From: Thermoleophilia bacterium
Lineage (GTDB): Bacteria; Actinomycetota; Thermoleophilia; Gaiellales; SKUG01
Length of the DNA: 8,003 nucleotides
Assembly: GCA_025964455.1 (NCBI GenBank)
Contig: JAOPYU010000261.1
Location: 1-8,003, forward strand
Reading direction: 5' to 3'
Part shown: in pieces, positions 1-4,973 of the stretch
Layout: each line of letters opens with the position of its first letter
Numbering within the stretch: the stretch's first letter is position 1
The notes under the pieces: generated by a model
Told to the model about the DNA's origin: nothing
The model's input: the letters and a program-made list of their open reading frames with translations, nothing else
Databases searched by the model: none
Translations under genes and position numbers: made by a program

Positions 1-173
1 TCGGACAGGACGTTGCCGACCGCATCCCGGATCACGCGCGCCTCGGGCTCGCCGGAATCCCCGGTCGACGCCGCGCTCCACTCGTTCCCGCACTGGGGGC
101 ACACCAGCAGCGGTGGCATCTCATAGGCGTACTCGCTCGAGCACTCGGGGCAGGGCGGGAGGGATGCAGGCAT
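1..173 (-). CDS. phnA: PhnA/YjdM-family zinc-ribbon protein, 3' end cut by window
   Basis: The first 57 codons are visible; the gene continues beyond base 1. The N-terminus begins MPASLPPCPECSSEYAYE and then has VCPQCGNEWS, so two CxxC pairs form one zinc ribbon. This is followed by an acidic linker and the segment VIRDAVGNVLSD. That order (ribbon, linker, V-K/R-DA-x-GN-x-L-x-D) matches the known PhnA/YjdM family of about 110 residues, where the missing part would be a small beta-barrel domain. Despite the historical name, the family has no proven catalytic role in phosphonate breakdown. The ATG at 173 starts right before the conserved LPPCP motif and no other start fits, although no good ribosome site precedes it. 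It lies 16 bases downstream of the 106-aa zinc-ribbon gene on the same strand, so the two are probably co-transcribed. Confidence 0.85.
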   Translation of the reverse strand, partial: MPASLPPCPECSSEYAYEMPPLLVCPQCGNEWSAASTGDSGEPEARVIRDAVGNVLS

Positions 174-189
174 GCCCGGATCGTACCGG

Positions 190-510
190 TCAACCGTTGG
201 TGTAGCCGCAGGCGTCGCAGCGCTTGACGATCTTGCGCGGCGCCTCGCTCGGCGCCTGGCCGGGCGCGGAGAATCCCACCTGCTCGACCTGGGTCACCCC
301 GCGTGCCCCGCACTCGGGGCACTGGTCGGTGAATCGTCCACATCGTCCGCCGCAGTCGTCGCAGCTGAGCACGCCGGGCGATTCGACGCGCAGGTCCATC
401 GAGTCGCAGTGCGGGCAGTGCAGCAGGCCCTGCGCCATCCGCACGTCGGGGAGGGCCTCGTCGCCGCGGGCCGTGGTGGGGGAATCGTCGGAGTGCGGGG
501 GATGGGACAT
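190..510 (-). CDS. Small protein with four CxxC zinc-binding pairs, function unknown
   Basis: This 106-aa protein has a disordered acidic N-terminus (about residues 1-25) and then CPHC (32-35), CDDC (50-53), an extra Cys at 57, CPEC (64-67) and CDAC (98-101). The four pairs suggest two zinc ribbons, the second interrupted by a proline/alanine-rich insert at about 80-92. The end, RCDACGYTNG, is typical of small actinobacterial zinc-ribbon proteins of unknown role. I place the start at the ATG at 510, which has AGGGAGG just upstream, though only two bases from the ATG. An in-frame ATG at 537 would add nine residues and cannot be excluded. It is the first gene of a probable two-gene unit with the PhnA homologue and is divergent from the helicase. 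Binding of nucleic acid or protein is a guess from the fold only. Confidence 0.75.
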   Translation of the reverse strand: MSHPPHSDDSPTTARGDEALPDVRMAQGLLHCPHCDSMDLRVESPGVLSCDDCGGRCGRFTDQCPECGARGVTQVEQVGFSAPGQAPSEAPRKIVKRCDACGYTNG

Positions 511-569
511 GGCCTCCCTGTGCCCGCTCCGGGCCATCCCATGCCCCCCGGTGGCCGCTGTCGCGCCGG

Positions 570-597
570 AATCCTGCGCCCGCGCGGTAATCCTGCG
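570..597. repeat. Short direct repeat in the divergent intergenic region upstream of the helicase
   Basis: The nonamer AATCCTGCG occurs at 570-578 and again at 589-597, a period of 19 bases. It lies just before the helicase ATG (609) and in the gap shared with the divergent zinc-ribbon gene. Two copies nearly two helical turns apart could form a regulator site. That is inference only; I see no clear -35/-10 pair around it. Confidence 0.3.
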
Positions 598-608
598 ACC
601 CTGAAGCC

Positions 609-2192
609 ATGACGAATCCCGCCGACAGCTCCCCGCAGCGCTTCGCCGACATGCCGCACGTGCACGAGCACACGGTCGTCGCGCTCGAGCGCGCCGGCCT
701 CACGACCGCCTTCCCGATCCAGACCGCCGTCGTGCCGGTGGCGGCCACCGGGCGCGACGTGCTCGTCAAGAGCCCGACCGGTTCGGGCAAGACGCTCGCC
801 TTCGGCCTGCCGATCATCGCCCAGATCGAGCGCGGCACCCGCACGCCGAGCGCGGTCATCCTCGTGCCGGGCCGCGAGCTGGCGATCCAGGTGCGTGACG
901 AGCTGGTCCCGATCGCGTGGTCGCTGCAGCTGCGCTGCGTGGCCGTCTACGGCGGCGGGTCCGGCTCCAAGCAGGGCAAGGCCGCCGCGGGTGCCCCGAT
1001 CATCGTCGCGACGCCTGGGCGACTCGTCGACCTCGTGCGCTCCAAGCAGGTCGACCTCTCGCACGCGCCGATCCTCGTGCTCGACGAGGGCGTCCGCATG
1101 CTCGACATGGGCTTCACGCCGCAGGTGGAGGAGATCGCCAAGGCGATGTACCGCCGCACGCAGACCATGCTCTTCTCCGCCACGCTCGAGGGGCGCGTGG
1201 GCAAGGTCGCGGCCGACCTCACGACCGACCCCGTGCGCGTGGAGCGCGACGAGATCCCTGGTGCGGGCGGCGAGATCGAGCACCAGCTCGTGCTCACGTC
1301 GGCCGCCGCCAAGAGCGATGCGCTCGTCGACGTGCTCGATGATCCGAAGCGCGACCTGGCCGTCGTATTCGTGCGGACCCAGAAGGGCGCGGACAATCTC
1401 TGCGAGACCCTGCGCACCCACGGCCTGCGCGCGACGACGATCCACGGCGGCATGAGCCAGCCCGAGCGCCTGCACGAATACCGCGTGTTCTCGCGCGGCG
1501 AGTGTGACGTGCTCGTGGCGACCGACGTGTTCGCACGCGGCATGGACCTCGACCGCATCACGCACGTCATCAACTACGAGCTGCCGGAAGACGCCGACGC
1601 GTACCGCCACCGCACGGGGCGCACCGGTCGCGCCGGCCGGACCGGCACGGCCATCACGCTCGTCACCAACAGCACGCGCTCGATCGTCGAGGGTCTCGTC
1701 CTGGACCTCGGCCTGCCGCTCGACCTGATGCGCACGATGCGTGCGGGCACGACGGAGCGCGCCAAGGTCGTCGCGCCCGAGGCGCGCTACACCGATCCGA
1801 AGGAGCGCGCTGAGCTCCAGCGCGGTGATCGCGGTGGTGCGCGGACGCGACCTGGTCGACCGGCCGCGCAGGCCGGTGGCGGCGCCGAGCGGCCTGCATT
1901 CGAGAGCGCCGGCAACGGGCGCGGCAAGCCGCTCACCCGCACCCACGCGCCGCGTGGTGCGGCCGCGACGGGGGCCGGGCGCGGCACGATCACGAGCTAC
2001 GACCCGGCCAAGGGCTTCGGCTTCATCAAGCAGGCAGCCGGCGGCAAGGACGTGTTCTTCCACCGCAAGTCCGTGTCGGGCGTCGACGACCGCACGCTGC
2101 GGCCGGGCATGCCGGTGGCCTTCGGGCTGGATGCCGGTACCGGCACGAAGTTGAAGGCCAAGCGCGTGACGGTCGAGGCGCGTCGGGTGTAA
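609..2192 (+). CDS. DEAD-box-type ATP-dependent RNA helicase fused to a C-terminal cold-shock domain, with variant motif II (DEGV)
   Basis: This 527-aa protein is probably an RNA-unwinding or remodelling enzyme. The RecA-like domain 1 carries a Q-motif region (FPIQ 35-38), motif I SPTGSGKT (55-62), Ia VPGREL (86-91), GG (116-117), Ib TPGR (135-138), motif II DEGV (159-162) and motif III SAT (190-192). Domain 2 carries IV VFVRT (253-257), HGGMSQ (279-284), V VATDVFARGMD (303-313) and VI HRTGRTGRAGR (334-344). A basic Gly/Arg-rich linker (about 400-457) leads to a cold-shock domain at about 457-524 with RNP1-like KGFGFI and RNP2-like DVFFH, a nucleic-acid-binding fold. Motif II keeps the Asp and Glu needed for Mg-ATP and water activation, but the usual Ala-Asp is Gly-Val. 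Ia has PGREL in place of PTREL. The reading frame is intact and all other motifs look functional. The ATG at 609 is the only sensible start, although its ribosome site is weak. It is related to RhlE/DeaD/CsdA-type helicases, but I cannot assign an orthologue. Confidence 0.93.
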   Translation: MTNPADSSPQRFADMPHVHEHTVVALERAGLTTAFPIQTAVVPVAATGRDVLVKSPTGSGKTLAFGLPIIAQIERGTRTPSAVILVPGRELAIQVRDELVPIAWSLQLRCVAVYGGGSGSKQGKAAAGAPIIVATPGRLVDLVRSKQVDLSHAPILVLDEGVRMLDMGFTPQVEEIAKAMYRRTQTMLFSATLEGRVGKVAADLTTDPVRVERDEIPGAGGEIEHQLVLTSAAAKSDALVDVLDDPKRDLAVVFVRTQKGADNLCETLRTHGLRATTIHGGMSQPERLHEYRVFSRGECDVLVATDVFARGMDLDRITHVINYELPEDADAYRHRTGRTGRAGRTGTAITLVTNSTRSIVEGLVLDLGLPLDLMRTMRAGTTERAKVVAPEARYTDPKERAELQRGDRGGARTRPGRPAAQAGGGAERPAFESAGNGRGKPLTRTHAPRGAAATGAGRGTITSYDPAKGFGFIKQAAGGKDVFFHRKSVSGVDDRTLRPGMPVAFGLDAGTGTKLKAKRVTVEARRV

Positions 2193-2209
2193 CCGATCCC
2201 GCGCCGCGC

Positions 2210-2248
2210 ATGACAGGGATACATCCCCTACCGGAGGTTGTCTGTCAT
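2210..2248 (+). promoter_or_regulatory. Nested inverted repeats in the leader of the small membrane protein gene
   Basis: ATGACAG (2210-2216) is a perfect inverted match to CTGTCAT (2242-2248), which overlaps the start codon at 2247-2249. Inside lies GGGA-TACA-TCCC (2216-2227). If the leader folded this way, the GGAGG site would sit in a loop and the ATG in a stem. This could tune translation or could be chance; there is no experimental or comparative support. Confidence 0.3.
2233..2237 (+). promoter_or_regulatory. Ribosome binding site GGAGG that decides the start at 2247
   Basis: GGAGG ends nine bases before the ATG at 2247. It directly abuts a TTG at 2238 in the same frame, which leaves no spacing for that codon. 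This favours the ATG and a 68-aa product. Confidence 0.7.
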
Positions 2249-2453
2249 GTCCTTGCTGTGGATCGTCCTCATCGTCGTAGTGGCGCTCGCCCTGTTCGGC
2301 GGGCTCGGGTTCGGAAGCCGTGGGCGCGGTGGTCGCGCTGATGGCGTCGGCGCAGGCGCCGGCACCGGTCGTGGTTTCGGTATGGGAAGTGGCGTGGTCG
2401 GGCTCATCGTGCTCGTCGTTGCCATCATCCTGCTGGTGAGCCTGCTGACCTGA
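2247..2453 (+). CDS. Small two-helix membrane protein, DUF3309-like
   Basis: This 68-aa protein has two strongly hydrophobic stretches, at about residues 2-22 (LLWIVLIVVVALALFGGLGF) and 50-67 (GSGVVGLIVLVVAIILLVSL). They are separated by a Gly/Arg-rich linker of about 27 residues. The layout of two helices joined by a short glycine-rich loop ending near GLIVLVV resembles the DUF3309 family of tiny membrane proteins, but that family is usually nearer 50 residues and has a shorter loop, so the assignment is tentative. The start at 2247 is chosen for the GGAGG site nine bases upstream. It follows the helicase by 54 bases on the same strand, with no terminator in between, so read-through is possible. 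No biochemical role is known. Confidence 0.75.
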   Translation: MSLLWIVLIVVVALALFGGLGFGSRGRGGRADGVGAGAGTGRGFGMGSGVVGLIVLVVAIILLVSLLT

Positions 2454-2466
2454 CGCGAGCGCGTCA
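2451..2466. repeat. Palindrome overlapping the stop codon of the small membrane protein gene
   Basis: TGACGC-GAGC-GCGTCA forms a perfect 6-bp stem with a 4-base loop, and its first three bases are the stop codon. It precedes the stronger terminator hairpin by 18 bases and may be part of the same 3'-end structure. Confidence 0.4.
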
Positions 2467-2484
2467 CTCCAGGGATCATCAACG

Positions 2485-2509
2485 CGAGGCGGCCCATGTG
2501 GCCGCCTCG
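2485..2509. terminator. Bidirectional hairpin terminator between convergent genes
   Basis: GAGGCGGCC (2486-2494) and GGCCGCCTC (2500-2508) form a perfect 9-bp stem with loop CATGT, extendable by the C-G pair 2485/2509. It sits between the plus-strand small membrane protein (ending 2453) and the minus-strand amidohydrolase (ending 2522), where one hairpin can serve both. No long T-run follows on either side, as is common in high-GC actinobacteria. Confidence 0.75.
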
Positions 2510-2521
2510 TCGTCTTCGGTC

Positions 2522-3673
2522 TCAGTTGGGGCGCAGCAGCGGGGAGGTGCCGGCGAGGCATTGCGCGCCGACCGTGACGATGTAGGCGGCTCGGGTCTCC
2601 GAGGCGGCGAACAGGTCGTTGGCGAGGCGGATGGCGCGGTCGATGAGCTCGACGTCGTGTTCGAGGCCGGATTCGATCAGCTCGGGCTCGAGCGCCGCCT
2701 TGGCGAGCTGCAGCTGGGTGGCCGGGTCCTTGCCCGCCTCGACGAGCGCAGCGGCTACCTCGAGCGAGACGTAGGCGCGCTGCCAGTGTGCGGGCAGTCG
2801 GCCGAGCATGCCGGTGCGCGCGCCCGTGCGCGGGCCCTCGTCGCGGCGCTCGATCGGGAGCGGATCGCCGGCGAGGAGGCGTGCCGCGTTGCCGTGGATG
2901 ACCGCCCGCATGTCATCGTCGTCGTAGCCAGCGCAGCGCGCTGCCCGCGTCGTGAGTGACAGGCCGAGCGCCATCGACCCGAACGGCGGGTCGGAACCGA
3001 ACACGAATCGTGACGGGTCGTTCCACGAGAGCGCCCAGACCAGGTCGGAGACGCCCCACCACGCAGTACAGATCGAGACGTTGTCGAGCGGCGCGCTTCC
3101 GCGGGCGATGCCGCCGAGCCGGTCCGCCGCGAGATGCCCGATCACGAAGCGCGCGTCCGGCAGCACCTTGGCGACGTCGAGCACCTCCTCGCTGACACCG
3201 TCCACGTCGATGCCTGCGTGCACGAGCACGATGCCGCCTCGCTCGGCGACGGCCTCGAGCACCGGGCGCAGGCGAGGGTCACCGGGTCGGGCCTCATCGG
3301 AGTCGGGATGGAGCTTGATGCCCACGGCGCCTGCCTCGAAGGCATCGTCGAGCCCGGCCTCGTCGACCTGTGCCGGATCGACGCGCGCGAGGAAGCTGAA
3401 CCTGCCATCCGAAGCAGCGGCCACGCTGGCGAGGCGCGAGTTCGCCGTGCCGTATCCGTCGGATTCGTGGAGCGGGATGAGGACGGCGTGCTCGACCTGT
3501 GCCTGGTCGGCCTGCGCGGTGATGGCGGCGAGCGTCATCTCCTCGCCGGTGCCGGCGTCCACACCGAGGTGCACGTGCACGTCGGTCCGCGGGCCGTCCG
3601 GGATGTACGCGGCCGTCGCGTCGAGCAATGCGCGGTCCCATGCTGCGACGCGTGTGGAGAGCTCCTCGTCCAT
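2522..3673 (-). CDS. Amidohydrolase_2-family metal-dependent hydrolase with C-terminal helical extension
   Basis: This 383-aa protein has a TIM-barrel core at about residues 28-268. Metal and active-site signatures in order are DVHVHLG (His33, His35), GIKLHPD (Lys120, His122), IVLVHAG (His152), FVIGHLA (His180) and FVFGSDPPFG (Asp228), closing with the family-typical IHGNAARLL (259-267). These match the amidohydrolase_2 family, whose members hydrolyse or decarboxylate cyclic and carboxylated substrates; the substrate here cannot be read from the sequence. After the barrel, residues 270-383 form an extra, largely helical region (for example RAYVSLEVAAALVEAGKDP), longer than the usual end of the family. 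I chose the ATG at 3673. The same frame stays open to 3820, but that stretch runs antisense through the divergent zinc-ribbon gene and is rich in Arg, so it is not believed. It is probably cytoplasmic; no signal peptide is visible. Confidence 0.88.
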   Translation of the reverse strand: MDEELSTRVAAWDRALLDATAAYIPDGPRTDVHVHLGVDAGTGEEMTLAAITAQADQAQVEHAVLIPLHESDGYGTANSRLASVAAASDGRFSFLARVDPAQVDEAGLDDAFEAGAVGIKLHPDSDEARPGDPRLRPVLEAVAERGGIVLVHAGIDVDGVSEEVLDVAKVLPDARFVIGHLAADRLGGIARGSAPLDNVSICTAWWGVSDLVWALSWNDPSRFVFGSDPPFGSMALGLSLTTRAARCAGYDDDDMRAVIHGNAARLLAGDPLPIERRDEGPRTGARTGMLGRLPAHWQRAYVSLEVAAALVEAGKDPATQLQLAKAALEPELIESGLEHDVELIDRAIRLANDLFAASETRAAYIVTVGAQCLAGTSPLLRPN

Positions 3674-3739
3674 GGGCGTCTCGGTGCCCGCGAGGCTCCT
3701 CGCTACACCCCTCGCACCGTGTGTTTCCTGCACTGCGCG

Positions 3740-3751
3740 ACGGGCACCCGT
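3740..3751. promoter_or_regulatory. 12-bp palindrome in the divergent promoter region
   Basis: ACGGG-CA-CCCGT is a perfect inverted repeat lying between the divergent starts at 3673 and 3784, 32 bases before the latter. It could be an operator. This is inference from position and symmetry only. Confidence 0.3.
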
Positions 3752-3770
3752 AGCTCGAACATCCAACGAG

Positions 3771-3777
3771 AGAGGAG
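3771..3777 (+). promoter_or_regulatory. Ribosome binding site for the 60-aa zinc-ribbon gene
   Basis: AGAGGAG lies six bases before the ATG at 3784. The ideal spacing supports this short gene as real and fixes its start. Confidence 0.75.
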
Positions 3778-3783
3778 CACGAC

Positions 3784-3966
3784 ATGGCCGATCCCGTCCC
3801 CGCAGGCAGCGACGTGTCATCCGGTACCTACACCTGCACCAGCTGCGGCTACGCCCTCGACGTGCAGTCCACCTCGCACCTGCCCCCCTGCCCCCAGTGC
3901 GCCAACGGCTCCTGGAACACCCAGTCGGGCGGCGACAGCGCCGACGACCCCTACCCCGACGCCTGA
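3784..3966 (+). CDS. Small single zinc-ribbon protein
   Basis: This 60-aa protein has the core GTYTCTSCGYALDVQS, then HLPPCPQCANGSW, giving two CxxC pairs about 16 residues apart. The tail SGGDSADDPYPDA is acidic and probably flexible. The pattern (G-x-Y-x-C-x-x-CG, then LPPCPxC-x-NGSW) is that of small zinc-ribbon proteins common in Actinobacteria and resembles the ribbon of the DUF1451-type family. No enzymatic function is known, and binding or redox roles would be guesswork. A strong AGAGGAG site precedes the start. It is divergent from the amidohydrolase, with 110 bases between them, and is followed by the palindrome array. Codon use matches its neighbours. Confidence 0.85.
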   Translation: MADPVPAGSDVSSGTYTCTSCGYALDVQSTSHLPPCPQCANGSWNTQSGGDSADDPYPDA

Positions 3967-4029
3967 CCCGCCGCGCACCCTCCCCGGCTGCCCCTCCCGC
4001 CGCCTCCCCGGCCGCCGCCTCCCCGCCGA
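3967..4029. other. Pyrimidine-rich lead into the palindrome array
   Basis: The 63 bases after the zinc-ribbon stop codon are almost all C with some T and G on the plus strand (repeated CCTCCCCG and CCGCC runs). A similar C-rich stretch at about 4240-4270 precedes the second half of the array, so it may belong to the repeated unit. I see no gene in it. Confidence 0.5.
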
Positions 4030-4066
4030 GCGCACGATTTTGTGCGCGGGCGTCAAGGAATCGCGA
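4030..4066. repeat. Palindromic element copy 1 (type A)
   Basis: The left end GCGCAC-GATTTT-GTGCGC is itself a perfect 6-bp hairpin. Alternatively CACGATT (4033-4039) pairs with AATCGCG (4059-4065) over six of seven positions, enclosing the centre. Confidence 0.8.
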
Positions 4067-4091
4067 TCACCCCATGACGGTTCGTGGCCGG

Positions 4092-4128
4092 GCGCACGTT
4101 TTTGTGCACAGGGAACAAGAAATCGTGA
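4092..4128. repeat. Palindromic element copy 2 (type B)
   Basis: CACG (4095-4098) pairs with CGTG (4124-4127), and the T-run at 4100-4102 pairs with AAA at 4120-4122, with one T-T mismatch between. The centre reads GCACAGGGAACAAG, which distinguishes type B. Confidence 0.8.
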
Positions 4129-4178
4129 GCACCCCCTGACGATACTCTCGAGGCTCGGCCAGCTGAGTGTCAGTAGGT

Positions 4179-4215
4179 GTTCGTGATTGTGTGCCCGGGC
4201 GTCAAGAAATCGTGC
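4179..4215. repeat. Palindromic element copy 3 (type C)
   Basis: The left arm is GTTCGTGATTG, not GCGCACGATTT, so its own arms do not pair well. Its right arm, with the next two bases, AAATCGTGCGC (4207-4217), is the exact reverse complement of the left arm of copy 1, so it closes the first block. Confidence 0.8.
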
Positions 4216-4272
4216 GCGCGACGATAGAACGCCGAGCGCCGTCCCTCCCGCCCCCACCACCGCCCCCCGCGA

Positions 4273-4309
4273 GCGCATGATTTTGTGCGCGGGGGTCAAG
4301 GAATCACGA
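4273..4309. repeat. Palindromic element copy 4 (type A')
   Basis: It differs from copy 1 at three positions. Two of them, T at 4278 and A at 4306, are a paired change that keeps the stem (C-G in copy 1 becomes T-A here). Confidence 0.8.
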
Positions 4310-4334
4310 ACGCCCCATGACGATTCGTGACCGG

Positions 4335-4371
4335 GCGCACGATTTTGTGCACAGGGAACAAGAAATCCTGA
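4335..4371. repeat. Palindromic element copy 5 (type B')
   Basis: It differs from copy 2 at two positions. CACGATTTT pairs with AAATCCTG across the centre with one mismatch (4340/4368). Confidence 0.8.
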
Positions 4372-4420
4372 GCACCCCCTGACGTTTCTCTCGAGGCTCG
4401 CCGCCCGAGTGTCAGCAGGT

Positions 4421-4457
4421 GCTCGTGATTTTGTGCGCCGGGGTCAAGAAATCGTGC
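4421..4457. repeat. Palindromic element copy 6 (type C')
   Basis: It matches copy 3 with five differences, including the flipped left arm GCTCGTGATTT and the identical right arm that runs on into GCGCGA. It ends the array 36 bases before the stop codon of the minus-strand 152-aa gene. Confidence 0.8.
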
Positions 4458-4493
4458 GCGCGAGGGGAGGGAAGGACGTGCGCGGCGCCGTTG

Positions 4494-4952
4494 TCAGCGG
4501 AGCTTGGCCCAGGCGGCGACGGCGTCGAGGACGGCCTGGGCGGCCGGGGTGGGGTGGTCGTTGGCGAACTCGACGTAGGACGAGTGGCGGTCGAGGTAGA
4601 TGCGCGTGAGGCCGACGTCGGGGCGGCCGATGCGGTCGGAGGGGCGTGCCTCGGCGAGCAGGCCGCTCGCGTGGATCGCGTCGCGGACTGCCTGGGCGGC
4701 GGCGCGCTCGGCGTCGCTCCCCTGGATGTGGCGGATGTTGGTCTGGACGCCGCCACCGAAGTAGGTGCTGCGCAGCACGAATCCGCCGTCGCGATTGCCC
4801 GGCACGAGCGTCACCTGCTGCGAGTCGACGGTGAAGACGCCGTCGTCATCGACCTGCGAGGTCCGCTGGACATGGACGTTGAAGTCCGCGGTCGCGGCGG
4901 AGGGGCCCGAGGTGGTCAGAGCGGTGAGGGGGGCGATCGGTGCGAGCTGCAT
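4494..4952 (-). CDS. Hypothetical protein, 152 aa
   Basis: I do not recognise this protein. The N-terminal 20 residues (MQLAPIAPLTALTTSGPSAA) are uncharged and mildly hydrophobic, but no clear signal peptide or membrane helix is seen. Residues 23-62 look like beta strands (FNVHVQRTSQVDDDGVFTVD, then QVTLV and GFVLRST). A helix rich in Ala and Arg follows at about 80-103, then a strand-like LTRIYLDRHSSYVEFAND and a final helix (TPAAQAVLDAVAAWAKLR). It is the second gene of a probable operon, 21 bases after the 147-aa gene on the same strand. The ATG at 4952 lacks a strong ribosome site, so translation may depend on the upstream gene. GC-rich third positions and normal composition support coding. 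Its 3' end faces the palindrome array. Confidence 0.7.
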   Translation of the reverse strand: MQLAPIAPLTALTTSGPSAATADFNVHVQRTSQVDDDGVFTVDSQQVTLVPGNRDGGFVLRSTYFGGGVQTNIRHIQGSDAERAAAQAVRDAIHASGLLAEARPSDRIGRPDVGLTRIYLDRHSSYVEFANDHPTPAAQAVLDAVAAWAKLR

Positions 4953-4973
4953 GGCGCGAGCCTAGCGCGATCG

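Larger units (their letters stand above)
4030..4463. repeat. Array of six palindromic elements in two tandem blocks (REP- or MITE-like)
   Basis: Six copies of a 37-bp element start at 4030, 4092, 4179, 4273, 4335 and 4421. The recurring parts are GCGCACGATTTTGTGC at the left, a GGG-containing centre, then CAAGAAATCGTG. Copies 1/4, 2/5 and 3/6 match each other best (3, 2 and 5 differences in 37), and the spacers between them are also conserved. The array is therefore a tandem duplication of a three-element block, period about 243 bp. Each block opens with GCGCA(C/T)GATTT and closes with AAATCGTGCGC (4207-4217 and 4449-4459), an 11-bp terminal inverted repeat, perfect in the first block and with one mismatch in the second. 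It occupies the gap between convergent genes and contains no credible ORF. Known analogues are REP/BIME sequences and MITEs; the family is not one I recognise. Confidence 0.85.

Noticed and set aside
1801..1985. Possible frameshift in the helicase linker
   Set aside because: The Arg/Gly-rich stretch looked unlike the core, but the frame stays open into a perfect cold-shock domain, so it is a genuine low-complexity linker.
294..2561. Minus-strand open frame of 755 codons
   Set aside because: It runs antisense through the helicase, has no recognisable domain and is rich in His, Arg and Ala, as expected for a shadow frame in GC-rich DNA.
2952..4186. Two long plus-strand open frames of 395 and 350 codons
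   Set aside because: Both are antisense to the amidohydrolase and run through the 60-aa zinc-ribbon gene out of frame and into the palindrome array; composition is Arg/Ser/Pro shadow-like.
3817..4299. Minus-strand 160-codon frame through the repeats
   Set aside because: It is translated from the palindromes, so it shows repeated AHKI-type peptides, and it overlaps the zinc-ribbon gene. No ribosome site or family match.
4030..4457. CRISPR array
   Set aside because: Repeat size is plausible, but the spacers are 25, 50 and 57 bases long, are themselves duplicated between blocks, and the repeats diverge in ordered types. No cas gene is present.
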